This document shows positions 1 to 7,871 of a stretch of 64,000 nucleotides of DNA, piece by piece. The stretch spans positions 1-64,000 of the forward strand of contig NZ_WBMS02000048.1 in assembly GCF_008923205.2 (NCBI RefSeq). The letters are read 5' to 3'. Each line of letters opens with the position of its first letter. Position 1 is the stretch's first letter. The stretch comes from Actinomadura physcomitrii (GTDB taxonomy: Bacteria > Actinomycetota > Actinomycetes > Streptosporangiales > Streptosporangiaceae). The translations under genes were made by a program, and so were the position numbers. The notes beneath the pieces were generated by a model. It had not been told where the DNA came from and did no database searches. It was given only the letters and a program-made list of their open reading frames with translations.

Positions 1-45
1 TTCGAGGCGATCGAGCGGGAGCAGGAGCGCCGCGGCAACCTGTGA
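1..45 (+). pseudogene. Duplicate of the last 14 codons and stop of hppD
   Basis: Bases 1-87 are identical to 22715-22801, the 3' end of the intact hppD gene plus its trailer. The match stops eight bases into the left arm of the hppD terminator hairpin and then runs into homopolymer G. No other part of a second hppD is present. A collapsed or spurious contig end is more likely than a real paralogue remnant. Confidence 0.85.
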
Positions 46-87
46 CGCCGCACCGCCCGCTGCGGTACCCGCCGCCGCCCGGCCGTG

Positions 88-235
88 GGCGGGGGGGGGC
101 CCCCGGGGGCCGAGGCGGGGCCCGCCGCGGCGGGGGGGGCGGGGGGGGGGGGGCGGGTCCGCCGGCGGGCGGGCGCGGGGGCCGCGGGCCGCGGGGGGGG
201 GGGGGCCCCCCCCCGGGGCCGCCCCCCTCTCTCCG
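88..235. repeat. Low-complexity poly-G/C stretch, probable sequencing or assembly artefact
   Basis: The stretch consists almost only of G and C, with G runs of ten or more bases. It follows directly on the duplicated hppD tail. All frames stay open only because of composition. I see no gene or ordinary regulatory site in it. A similar G-run insert lies inside another hairpin at 27119-27182. Confidence 0.75.
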
Positions 236-250
236 ATGTTGTGATGCGGT

Positions 251-1444
251 CTAGTACCAGCCGCTGGACTGCGAGTGCGACCACGCACCGCAGGGCGTGC
301 TGTACCGGTCCTTGATGTAGCCGAGGCCCCACTTGATCTGGGTCGTGGCGTTGTTCTGCCAGTCGGGGCCGGCGCTGGCCATCTTCGAGCCGGGCAGCGC
401 CTGCGGGATCCCGTACGCGCCGGACGGGTTGGCCGCGTGGGTGTTCCAGTGGCTCTCCTTGTTCCACAGGTTCACCAGGCAGCCGAACTGGCCGGAGCCG
501 CTCATGCCGTAGCTCGGCAGCAGCTTCTTGGCGATCTGCTGCGCCTCGCCGGCCGGGACCGGGTCGCCGGACGGGCCGCCGCCGCTGCCCGAGCTCTTCG
601 ACTTCGTCGGGGTCGGGGTGGGGATCGGCTTGCCCTTGACCTGCAGCTTCGGGCCCTTGGACGGGTCCTCGCGGGTGGCGCGGGAGGCCCGCTCGTAGGC
701 CTCCTTGCGGCGCATCTGCTCCATGACCATCGGGTCGACCTTGGGCGCGGCGGCGGCGTCCGCCAGCTTCTGCGGCTGGACGGTCTTGGCGCCGTCGTCA
801 CCGGACCCGCCGGTCATCGCGAACGCGGCGGCGCCACCGCCGCCGACCACGACCAGCGCGCCCGCGACCACCGCGGCGACCTTCAGGCCGCCCCGGCCGC
901 CGCCGGAGCGGCGCGGGCGCCCGCCGGACGACCGGCCGGACGCGGGGCGGGGCCCGCCGAGCCGGCGCGGGCCGTTGCGGCGGGCGGTGCCGCCGGCGCC
1001 GGAAGGTCCGGCGGGACCGGCGTTGGAGCCGGCTCCGAAGACGATCTCGTCGCGGGGCTCGCCGGCGTCCGGTTCGCCGGCGATCCCATGAACCCCATCG
1101 GCTCCGGGGGCTCCCATGGCGAGGACGCCGGTGGCACCGGTCGCGCCCGCCGGGGACCCGTCCTGCGGGACGGGCTGGAAGCCGAGGGTGTCGCCCGCGG
1201 GGGCCGCGCCGAGCGCGGGCTGCGGGCCGGCGACCCTGACGTCCTCGTCGCCGGGCGCGGGCGGGAAGGCCTCGGCGCCGCCGGGCCGGGGGGTCTCGGC
1301 GGAGGCCGGGGCCGCGTGCGACCACGGCTCCTCGGGGGCAAAGCTCTGTCGTTCGTCTCGCCTAGGGGACCCGGGACGGTCTCCGAACAAGGCGGTCCTT
1401 CCGACGGTCGCACGCGCATGGGCACGCGGGCGAGCTGCTTCCAC
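251..1444 (-). CDS. Membrane-anchored lysozyme/SLT-like transglycosylase domain protein
   Basis: Product of 397 residues. A disordered, charged N-terminal half of about 185 residues contains short collagen-like Gly-X-Y stretches. One transmembrane segment follows at about 187-211, then a Pro/Thr/Ser linker and a C-terminal lysozyme-like domain of about 85 residues with NKESHW (probable catalytic Glu), GAYGIPQ and a terminal AWSHSQ. The topology places the enzyme outside the membrane, acting on peptidoglycan. The GTG start is the first in frame and has no strong Shine-Dalgarno sequence, so the N-terminus is uncertain. A leader of about 250 nt with a Crp-like site lies upstream. The family is the transglycosylase or aggregation-promoting-factor type; the exact bond cleaved is not shown by sequence. 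Confidence 0.8.
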   Translation of the reverse strand: MEAARPRAHARATVGRTALFGDRPGSPRRDERQSFAPEEPWSHAAPASAETPRPGGAEAFPPAPGDEDVRVAGPQPALGAAPAGDTLGFQPVPQDGSPAGATGATGVLAMGAPGADGVHGIAGEPDAGEPRDEIVFGAGSNAGPAGPSGAGGTARRNGPRRLGGPRPASGRSSGGRPRRSGGGRGGLKVAAVVAGALVVVGGGGAAAFAMTGGSGDDGAKTVQPQKLADAAAAPKVDPMVMEQMRRKEAYERASRATREDPSKGPKLQVKGKPIPTPTPTKSKSSGSGGGPSGDPVPAGEAQQIAKKLLPSYGMSGSGQFGCLVNLWNKESHWNTHAANPSGAYGIPQALPGSKMASAGPDWQNNATTQIKWGLGYIKDRYSTPCGAWSHSQSSGWY

Positions 1445-1698
1445 CCCGGCCCGGCGGCCCGTCCGGGCTGCGGACGGCTCCGGGCCTGAAACGGCTCTCG
1501 CCCGCGCGCTTTTTCAGGGGGTGCGCTGCCGGGCGGCACCGTTCCGGGGGTGCTTACGAGGACACACAATGCCCGAGCCCGAACCCTGGTCCGCAACCGA
1601 AACGAGACGAAAGCTGCGCGTGGTGCGCTTGTCAACTCGCCGTTCGCTTCCCTGAAAACCCGTCGCGACCTGCGGTTTCTTCGCATCGGATTGGGTTG

Positions 1699-1714
1699 TG
1701 TGACCTTCATCACA
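1699..1714. promoter_or_regulatory. Crp/CAP-type operator
   Basis: TGTGACCTTCATCACA is a perfect match to the TGTGA-N6-TCACA consensus used by Crp proteins, including mycobacterial Crp. It lies about 255 bp upstream of the transglycosylase start, the only gene reading away from it. Confidence 0.6.
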
Positions 1715-1756
1715 ACTCCACGGTACGGCGTTTAAGGATCACGTTCCGTAGAGGTT

Positions 1757-1788
1757 TCCACAGGTTCGTCCACAGGGCCGTCCACAGG
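1757..1788 (+). repeat. Three TCCACAGG boxes at exact 12-bp spacing
   Basis: Copies start at 1757, 1769 and 1781. With their flanks they read GTTTCCACA, TCGTCCACA and CCGTCCACA, which are 7/9, 8/9 and 7/9 to the actinobacterial DnaA box TTGTCCACA. The role is not established. Confidence 0.5.
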
Positions 1789-1798
1789 CAGGGACGGC

Positions 1799-1841
1799 GG
1801 CGCCCCACCGGCCGCTCCTCGCGGAGGGCCGGCGGGGCGCC
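1799..1841 (-). terminator. Hairpin terminator downstream of phoH
   Basis: Arms GGCGCCCCACCGGCC and GGCCGGCGGGGCGCC pair over 15 positions with one mismatch around a 13-base loop. The hairpin lies about 20 bp beyond the phoH stop. It has no U-tract, which is usual for actinobacteria. Confidence 0.6.
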
Positions 1842-1862
1842 CGGTGCGTCCGTCCGCGCCCG

Positions 1863-3227
1863 TCAGGCGCCGACGTCGCCCAGCATGTCGGTCACCAGCG
1901 CCGCGATCGGCGACCGCTCCGACCTCGTCAGCGTCACGTGCGCGAACAGCGGGTGCCCCTTCAGCTTCTCCACCACCGCGGCGACGCCGTCGTGCCGGCC
2001 GACCCGCAGGTTGTCGCGCTGCGCCACGTCGTGCGTCAGCACCACCCGCGAGCCCGCGCCGATCCGCGACAGCACGGTCAGCAGCACGCCGCGCTCCAGC
2101 GACTGCGCCTCGTCCACGATCACGAACGAGTCGTGCAGCGAGCGGCCCCGGATGTGGGTGAGCGGCAGGACCTCCAACATGTCACGGTCCACGACCTCCT
2201 CGATGACCTCCGGGGTGGTCACCGCCGAGAGCGTGTCGTAGACGGCCTGCGCCCACGGCGACATCTTCTCGTTCTCCGACCCCGGCAGGTAGCCGAGCTC
2301 CTGCCCGCCGACCGCGTACAGCGGCCGGAACACCACGACCTTGCGGTGCCGCCGCCGCTCCATCACGGCCTCCAGGCCCGCGCACAGCGCGAGCGCCGAC
2401 TTGCCCGTGCCGGCCCGCCCGCCGAGCGAGACGATCCCGACGTCCTCGTCCATCAGCAGGTCGAGCGCGATGCGCTGCTCGGCGGAGCGGCCGCGCAGCC
2501 CGAACGCCTCCCGGTCGCCGCGCACCAGCTTCACCGACTTGTCGGGCAGCGTCCGGCCGAGCGCCGACCCGCGCTCCGACAGCAGCCGCAGCCCCGTGTG
2601 GCAGGGCAGGTCCCGCGCCTCCTCCAGGTCCGCGCCGCCCGTCTCGTACAGCTCCTCCAGGGCCGCCGACGGCACCTCCACCTCGCGCATCCCGGTCCAG
2701 CCGGACTCCACCACCGCCAGCTCCGCCCGGTACTCCTCGGCGGCGAGCCCGACCGCGGACGCCTTCACCCGCATCGGCAGGTCCTTGGAGACCAGCACGA
2801 CGTCGCGGCCCTCGCGGGCCAGCCACGCCGCCACCGACAGGATGCGGGTGTCGTTGTCGCCGAGCCGGAAGCCGTCCGGCAGCACGCTCGGGTCGGAGTG
2901 GTTGAGCTCGACGCGCAGCGTCCCGCCCTGGTCCCCGTTCGGCCCCTGCACCGAGACGGCCTCGTCCAGCCGGCCGTGCTCCAGGCGCAGGTCGTCGAGG
3001 GTGCGCAGGGCCTGCCGCGCGAAGTAGCCGAGCTCCGGGTGATGGCGCTTGGCCTCGAGCTCGGAGATGACGACGATGGGAAGTACGACCTCGTGCTCGG
3101 CGAACCGGGTCATCGCCCCCGGGTCGGCGAGCAGGACACTGGTGTCGAGGACGTACGTGCGCCGGTCCGGAACGGGCGTTCCGGCTGGGTTCCCGGACTC
3201 GGGACGGCGCGGCGAGGTTGTGGCCAC
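1863..3227 (-). CDS. PIN domain-PhoH ATPase fusion (PhoH2 family)
   Basis: Product of 454 residues, the usual length for actinobacterial PhoH2. An N-terminal PIN nuclease domain (about 24-150) begins with the acidic VLDTSVLL motif (Asp28). The C-terminal PhoH P-loop ATPase has Walker A GRAGTGKS at 270-277 and Walker B FVIVDEAQ at 368-375. In mycobacteria such fusions act as sequence-specific RNA helicase/RNases; that function is inferred by homology. It lies downstream of uppS on the same strand with a gap of about 125 bp. In M. tuberculosis phoH2 (Rv1095) and the short-chain cis-prenyltransferase gene also lie close together. A strong hairpin follows the stop. Confidence 0.92.
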   Translation of the reverse strand: MATTSPRRPESGNPAGTPVPDRRTYVLDTSVLLADPGAMTRFAEHEVVLPIVVISELEAKRHHPELGYFARQALRTLDDLRLEHGRLDEAVSVQGPNGDQGGTLRVELNHSDPSVLPDGFRLGDNDTRILSVAAWLAREGRDVVLVSKDLPMRVKASAVGLAAEEYRAELAVVESGWTGMREVEVPSAALEELYETGGADLEEARDLPCHTGLRLLSERGSALGRTLPDKSVKLVRGDREAFGLRGRSAEQRIALDLLMDEDVGIVSLGGRAGTGKSALALCAGLEAVMERRRHRKVVVFRPLYAVGGQELGYLPGSENEKMSPWAQAVYDTLSAVTTPEVIEEVVDRDMLEVLPLTHIRGRSLHDSFVIVDEAQSLERGVLLTVLSRIGAGSRVVLTHDVAQRDNLRVGRHDGVAAVVEKLKGHPLFAHVTLTRSERSPIAALVTDMLGDVGA

Positions 3228-3353
3228 TCGATCTCCCTGATCATGGGGGATGTACCGGTGGCGCGACAGTCCGCCCCCGTACGGCCGGAGACCCCGGTCA
3301 GGGGACGGCGGCCTGGGGCGGTGGACTCTGCGACGAAGGCGACAGGAGGCCCG

Positions 3354-4250
3354 TCAGGTACCGTAGCGCCGGTGCCGCGCGGCGTAGGAACGCATCGCCC
3401 GCAGGAAGTCGACCTTGCGGAAGTCCGGCCAGTGGACCTCGCAGAAGTAGAACTCCGAGTGGGCGCTCTGCCAGAGCATGAAGCCGGACAGGCGCTGCTC
3501 CCCCGAGGTGCGGATGACCAGATCCGGGTCCGGCTGGCCGCGCGTGTAGAGATGCTCGGCGATGTGCTCCACCTCGAGGCCCTCGGCGAGTTCCTCGATG
3601 CTGGTGCCACGGCTCGCCTGCTCGATGAGCAGTGAGCGCACCGCATCAGCGATCTCACGCCTACCTCCATACCCAACGGCGACGTTCACAATCAGCCCGG
3701 GAGCGCCCGATGTCGCCTCACCCGCGTCTTTCAGGACGCGGGCGGTCTTATCGGGCAGGAGGTCGAGGGCGCCGACGGGCTTGACGTGCCAGCCCTCGTC
3801 GGCGAGCTCGCGGACGGTGTTCTCGATGATCTCCAGCAGCGGGTCGAGCTCGTTCGCGGGACGGTTCAGGTTGTCGGTGGACAGCAGCCAGAGCGTGACG
3901 TGCTCGACGCCGGCCTCGGTGCTCCACTGCAGCAGCTCGGAGATCTTGTCGGCGCCGCGCTGGTGCCCGTGGTTGACGTCGGCCAGCCCCATCGACCTGG
4001 CCCAACGCCGGTTACCGTCGAGGATGACGCCGACGTGGCGGGGCGTGATGTCGGTGGGCAGCGACGCCTCGACGCGGTGCTCGTACATGCGGTAGACGGC
4101 GTCGCGGACGGCCGCGTACGGACCGCTGCGGCGGAGCGCGGCGGTCAGCCGGGCGCCGGCGGACGGGCCGCGGCGCGCGCCGCCGTCGCGGGCGGCGCCG
4201 CCCTTCGCGGTCTGCTCGCGCCGTGACGTCCCAGTGCGCCGAACCCCCAT
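3354..4250 (-). CDS. uppS: Cis-prenyltransferase, short-chain (Z)-isoprenyl diphosphate synthase type
   Basis: Product of 298 residues. It elongates isoprenyl diphosphates with cis geometry at the membrane surface. The catalytic ILDGNRRWA motif contains Asp78, followed by LWLLSTDN, and the substrate-binding DLVIRTSGEQRLSGFMLWQS lies near the C-terminus, which ends RRYGT. The start at 4250 is preferred over an upstream ATG because GAAGGG precedes it at good spacing. The LSTDN motif and the position near phoH resemble Rv1086, the Z-farnesyl diphosphate synthase, rather than the long-chain enzyme Rv2361c. Chain length cannot be proved from sequence. The first 45 residues are basic and probably disordered. 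Confidence 0.9.
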   Translation of the reverse strand: MGVRRTGTSRREQTAKGGAARDGGARRGPSAGARLTAALRRSGPYAAVRDAVYRMYEHRVEASLPTDITPRHVGVILDGNRRWARSMGLADVNHGHQRGADKISELLQWSTEAGVEHVTLWLLSTDNLNRPANELDPLLEIIENTVRELADEGWHVKPVGALDLLPDKTARVLKDAGEATSGAPGLIVNVAVGYGGRREIADAVRSLLIEQASRGTSIEELAEGLEVEHIAEHLYTRGQPDPDLVIRTSGEQRLSGFMLWQSAHSEFYFCEVHWPDFRKVDFLRAMRSYAARHRRYGT

Positions 4251-4344
4251 GTGGGCATCCCTTCGAGCGATCCTCCCGGACGGGAACGGACGCTCAATTA
4301 TGGCCCGACCGCGACACTTTTCCCGCCGTTCCGGTGATGTCAGG

Positions 4345-4950
4345 CTAGCGCGCGGGCCGGGGGGCACGGCCGAGGCGAGCGGGGCCGGCCGCCCGGGATG
4401 CTCCGGAGACTCCCGACATCCCGGACGTTCCCGCCCGATCGGCGTCGGCCAGCACGGCTGCGAGGAACCGGGCGAGCTCGGCGGAGGTGAGCACGGCGCG
4501 GACGCCGCGCCCGCTCGCGCCCCACGCCTCGATCACCGCCCGGCGCGCCACCCGCCACCGCCCGGCGGCGGACTGCCGGCGCCCCAGCCACATCGACGAC
4601 GTCCGCAGCGCGCACCGCAGCTCGCCGGTGCTGATCACGTCGCCGCGGTCGCGGTAGCGGAAGGCGAACAGCTCGGGCTCGCGGCCGCCGCCTCCGGCGG
4701 CGGGCGGGTCGGGGAAGCGGTCGTCGGGGTCGGGCCAGCGGGCCGCCTGCGGCGAGCCGTCGGCGCGGGCCGCCTCGACCCGGCGGGCGAGGTCGGCCAG
4801 GAAGTAGCCGCACCGCTCCCCCACGGCGCCGAAGCGGTCGCCGTCGCGGCGCAGCTCCAGGGTGACCTCGAACGGGGTGCCGCCGCGGTCCAGCGAGGCG
4901 ACCGGCACGACGTCCAGCACCGAGCCGTCCAGGCAGCGCAGCGTCCGCAC
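4345..4950 (-). CDS. Conserved hypothetical protein
   Basis: Product of 201 residues starting at a GTG preceded by a strong GGGGAGGGGG ribosome-binding region. No signal peptide or membrane segment is visible. It has no motif I recognise; the central part is rich in Arg, Asp and Trp (RWPDPDDRFP, FAFRYRDRGD), and the last 25 residues are Ala/Gly/Pro-rich and probably disordered. It is about 94 bp upstream of uppS on the same strand, so it could be co-transcribed. The function is unknown. Confidence 0.65.
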   Translation of the reverse strand: MRTLRCLDGSVLDVVPVASLDRGGTPFEVTLELRRDGDRFGAVGERCGYFLADLARRVEAARADGSPQAARWPDPDDRFPDPPAAGGGGREPELFAFRYRDRGDVISTGELRCALRTSSMWLGRRQSAAGRWRVARRAVIEAWGASGRGVRAVLTSAELARFLAAVLADADRAGTSGMSGVSGASRAAGPARLGRAPRPAR

Positions 4951-5076
4951 GCTCCGTCCCCCTCCCCGGCGGTGCCCCGGCGCGGCCGCTCCGCGCTTTC
5001 AACGCACATTAGGCCAGGTCGGCACCATGATCACACCCCGTGGACGTCGTGATCGCGTAATGCCCGCGCGGGCCGG

Positions 5077-5601
5077 TCAGGGGTTCGGGCCGGCGGCCCG
5101 GGCGCGCTCGACGTGCTCCAGGGCGCTGCGCAGCTCGCCGAGCCACTCGTCGGTGTTCTTGCCGACGAGCCGGACGCACCAGGCGAGCGCGTCGCTGCGG
5201 CTGCGCGCGACCCCGGCCTCGACGAGGGTGTCCAGGACGCGGCGCTCGGGCTGGCGGAGCCGGGTCATGACGGGCACCGACAGGGTCGTGAACATCTCCC
5301 GGTGGCCGCCGCACTCGACGCCCCAGGAGACCTTGTGGCCGAAGGCGTGCTCGGCCTCGCGCGCGATGGCGATGCGCTGGTCGCGGGTCTCCTCCCGGAA
5401 CCGCTGGACGTGCCCGGCGAGCAGCGCGGACCGCTCGGTCTCCGAGACGTCGTCCCCCGCGGCGTCCGGCTCGGGGAGCCGGCCGACCACGCTGACCTCC
5501 TCGCGGTCGACGACGACCTCGGGCGCGCCCTCGAACCATCCGTCGGGCAGCCGCCCGGCGAACCAGCCGCGCAGCCGGTCCGCGGCTTCACTCGTATTCA
5601 T
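5077..5601 (-). CDS. Uncharacterised actinobacterial protein
   Basis: Product of 174 residues. An N-terminal part (SEAADRLRGWFAGRLPDGWF) is followed by an acidic middle and a helical C-terminus (VARSRSDALAWCVRLVGKN...ALEHVERARA) that resembles a ribbon-helix-helix-like segment. The family function is not known to me. The start at 5601 (MNTSEAA) is preferred over an ATG 63 bp upstream. There is no Shine-Dalgarno sequence, and the palindrome TGTAATCAAAATTACA (5601-5616) overlaps the first base of the start codon, so the mRNA may be leaderless and the gene autoregulated. It diverges from the MFS exporter gene. Confidence 0.7.
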   Translation of the reverse strand: MNTSEAADRLRGWFAGRLPDGWFEGAPEVVVDREEVSVVGRLPEPDAAGDDVSETERSALLAGHVQRFREETRDQRIAIAREAEHAFGHKVSWGVECGGHREMFTTLSVPVMTRLRQPERRVLDTLVEAGVARSRSDALAWCVRLVGKNTDEWLGELRSALEHVERARAAGPNP

Positions 5602-5616
5602 GTAATCAAAATTACA
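5601..5616. promoter_or_regulatory. Palindromic operator TGTAAT-N4-ATTACA
   Basis: A perfect 6-bp inverted repeat in a locally AT-rich patch. It touches the start codon of the leftward gene and lies 35 bp upstream of the likely -35 of the rightward exporter gene. The binding protein is unknown. Confidence 0.5.
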
Positions 5617-5650
5617 ACGCCACCGCCGGGGTCGCCAGACCTCACCTCGA

Positions 5651-5686
5651 TTGACATTCACCATCTTTTGATAGTTACTCTCAACT
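5651..5686 (+). promoter_or_regulatory. Promoter and possible TetR operator for the MFS exporter
   Basis: A consensus TTGACA (5651-5656) is followed after 17 bp by GTTACT. An imperfect inverted repeat AGTTACTCTCAACT (5673-5686) overlaps this -10 region, the expected place for repression by the downstream TetR protein. The exporter ATG is 31 bp further on. Confidence 0.45.
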
Positions 5687-5716
5687 TCGATGGACTCTTA
5701 TTTGGAGGTGAAAGTC

Positions 5717-7249
5717 ATGAGGGTGGGATACGAACGGCGCTGGTGGGGACTCGGCGCTCTCGCGCTCTGCATGCTGGCGCTCGGCTTCGACATGACGATC
5801 CTGAACGTCGCGCTGACCACGCTCTCGGAGAAGCTGCACGCCGGCACCAGCGAACTGCAGTGGATCGTCGACTCCTACCTGCTGGTGTTCGCCGCGCTGC
5901 TGCTCCCGGCCGGGCTGCTCGGCGACCGCCTCGGCCGCAAGCGCACCCTGCTCGCCGGGCTCGCCGTCTTCGGCGCGGCCTCCCTCGCCGGCGCCCTGTC
6001 CGGCGGCACCGGCGGCGTCATCGCCGCGCGCGCCTTCATGGGCCTCGGCGCCGCGATCGTCACCCCGCTGTCGATGTCGATGCTCCCCGCGATCTTCCCC
6101 GCCGAGGAGCGCACCCGGGCCGTCGCGGTCTGGTCGTCGGCGACCGCGCTCGGCCTGCCGCTCGGCCCGCTGGTCGGCGGCTGGCTGCTGGAGCACTACT
6201 CGTGGAGCTCGATCTTCCTGCTCAACGTGCCGATCGTCCTGGTCGGCGGCATCGCGCTCGCGCTGACCATCCCCGAGACCAGGGACCCGGCCGCTCCCCG
6301 GGCGGACGGCCCCGGCTCGCTGCTGTCGATGGGCGGCCTCGTCGCCCTCGTGTACGGGGTCATCGAGGCCCCCGTCCGCGGCTGGGGCGACCCCGTCGTG
6401 CTCGGCGTCCTCGCCCTCGCCGCCGTCCTGCTCACCGCGTTCGTGCTGTGGGAGCGGCGCGCACCGCACCCGATGATGGACGTCCGGCTGTTCCGCGACG
6501 CCCGGTTCAGCTGGGCGATGGTCGCCGCCATCGCCGCGAACCTGCTGATGGGCGGGCTGCTGTTCGTGTTCCCGCAGTACCTGCAGGCCGTCCTCGGCAA
6601 CGACGCGTTCGGCACCGGGCTGCGGCTCATCCCGATGCTGCTCGGCCTGATGGCGGGCGGGCTCACCACCGACCGGATCGTCCCCCGCACCGGCCACAAG
6701 CCGGTCATCGCCACCGGGCTGGCCGTGCTCGCCGCCGGCCTCGGCTGGGGCGCGTTCACCGGCGCCGGCGACTCCTACGGCTCGATCGTCCCGTGGCTGC
6801 TGCTGATCGGCCTCGGCTGCGGGCTGTCCCTCGTCCCCGCCATGGACGCGCTGATGGCCGCGCTCCCCGCCGACCAGGCCGGACGCGGGTCCGGGCTCGT
6901 CCAGACCCTCCGCCAGACCGGCGGCACCCTCGGCGTCGCCGGCCTCGGCAGCCTGCTCTCGGCCGTCTACCGGGACCGCGTCGCGACCGGAGGCCTCCCC
7001 GCCGGCGCGGCGGACGCCGCGCACGACTCCGTCGGCGGCGCCGTCGCGGTCGCCGGCAGGCTCCACGACGGCGCCCTGCTGGCCTCCGCCCGCGACGCCT
7101 ACGTGCACGGCATGGACGCGGTGCTCGCCGCCTGCGCCGCCGGGTCGCTGGCCGTCGCCGTCCTCCTGCTGGCCTTCCAGCCGGGACGCCGGGGTGCGGA
7201 CGCCGCCGCGGATGAACCAGAATCGGCGCATGAGCACGTCGCACCCTGA
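5717..7249 (+). CDS. MFS drug:H+ antiporter, DHA2 family
   Basis: Product of 510 residues with about 14 hydrophobic segments. The loop 2-3 motif LGDRLGRKR and the loop RAFMGLGAAIVTPLSMSMLP are typical of DHA2 exporters of the EmrB/QacA type. It is predicted to expel a hydrophobic drug or metabolite using the proton gradient; the substrate is unknown. The start at 5717 is chosen over an ATG at 5690 because GGAGGTG precedes it at 7-bp spacing. The 3' end overlaps the tetR start by 20 bp, so the two are co-transcribed and probably coupled. Confidence 0.92.
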   Translation: MRVGYERRWWGLGALALCMLALGFDMTILNVALTTLSEKLHAGTSELQWIVDSYLLVFAALLLPAGLLGDRLGRKRTLLAGLAVFGAASLAGALSGGTGGVIAARAFMGLGAAIVTPLSMSMLPAIFPAEERTRAVAVWSSATALGLPLGPLVGGWLLEHYSWSSIFLLNVPIVLVGGIALALTIPETRDPAAPRADGPGSLLSMGGLVALVYGVIEAPVRGWGDPVVLGVLALAAVLLTAFVLWERRAPHPMMDVRLFRDARFSWAMVAAIAANLLMGGLLFVFPQYLQAVLGNDAFGTGLRLIPMLLGLMAGGLTTDRIVPRTGHKPVIATGLAVLAAGLGWGAFTGAGDSYGSIVPWLLLIGLGCGLSLVPAMDALMAALPADQAGRGSGLVQTLRQTGGTLGVAGLGSLLSAVYRDRVATGGLPAGAADAAHDSVGGAVAVAGRLHDGALLASARDAYVHGMDAVLAACAAGSLAVAVLLLAFQPGRRGADAAADEPESAHEHVAP

Positions 7250-7871
7250 GCACGCCCTCGACCGCCTGGACGAACGGCTCGCACGGCTGCCGCTGAGGGA
7301 GCGCAAGAAGCTGAGGACCCGGAGGGCGATCCAGGACCACGCCCTCCGGCTCTTCAGCGAGCAGGGCTACGACCAGACCACCGTCGAGCAGATCGCCGCC
7401 GCCGCGGAGATCTCCCCCAGCACGTTCTTCCGGTACTTCCCCGCCAAGGAAGACGTCGTGGTCACCGACGAGTACGACCCGATCATGGCGGAGATCTTCC
7501 GCCGCCAGCCGCCCGACCTGACCGCGATCGAGGCGCTGCGCGCCACGCTCCGCGAGATCCTCCCGCAGATGATCGCCGAGGATCTGGAGGTCGTCCGGAC
7601 CCGGCTGGAGCTCACCGCGCACGTGCCCGCACTGCGCAGCCGCACCTTCGAGTCGATGCGCGAGGGCACCGCGGCCATGCTGAGCGAGGCGATCTCCGCC
7701 CGGACCGGCCGCCCCACCACCGACGGCGACGTCCAGGCGTTCACCTGGGCCGTGATCGGCGTCATGCAGGCCGCCATGTACCAGTGGCTGGACGGCGAAG
7801 CCACGATCGAGGACATCCCCGCCCTCGTCGACCACAACCTGGAGTTCCTGAGCCAAGGCTGCCCGCTGTAA
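7230..7871 (+). CDS. TetR/AcrR family transcriptional regulator
   Basis: Product of 213 residues. The N-terminal TetR HTH domain (about 35-85) has TVEQIAAAAEISPSTFFRYFPAKEDVV. The C-terminal all-helical ligand domain is divergent and resembles MftR-like regulators. It overlaps the exporter gene by 20 bp and probably represses it through the AGTT-centred repeat near 5673. The start at 7230 is one of three in-frame ATGs (7194, 7212, 7230); none has a good Shine-Dalgarno sequence, consistent with translation by coupling. Confidence 0.9.
   Translation: MSTSHPEHALDRLDERLARLPLRERKKLRTRRAIQDHALRLFSEQGYDQTTVEQIAAAAEISPSTFFRYFPAKEDVVVTDEYDPIMAEIFRRQPPDLTAIEALRATLREILPQMIAEDLEVVRTRLELTAHVPALRSRTFESMREGTAAMLSEAISARTGRPTTDGDVQAFTWAVIGVMQAAMYQWLDGEATIEDIPALVDHNLEFLSQGCPL

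Larger units (their letters stand above)
1445..1862 (-). promoter_or_regulatory. Long 5' region of the transglycosylase gene
   Basis: This 418-bp gap holds no gene. It contains the phoH terminator hairpin, three TCCACAGG boxes, a Crp-like palindrome, and on the minus strand a TTGACA at 1635-1630 that could be a -35 element without a convincing -10. I looked for a c-di-AMP (ydaO) riboswitch, common before actinobacterial cell-wall hydrolases, and did not find its conserved blocks. Confidence 0.5.

Noticed and set aside
42-315. Short plus-strand open frames rich in Gly, Arg and Pro
   Set aside because: They are products of the poly-G stretch and have no coding signature.
1445-1735. c-di-AMP (ydaO) riboswitch before the transglycosylase gene
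   Set aside because: Such riboswitches are common before actinobacterial wall hydrolases, but the conserved ydaO sequence blocks are not present on the minus strand.
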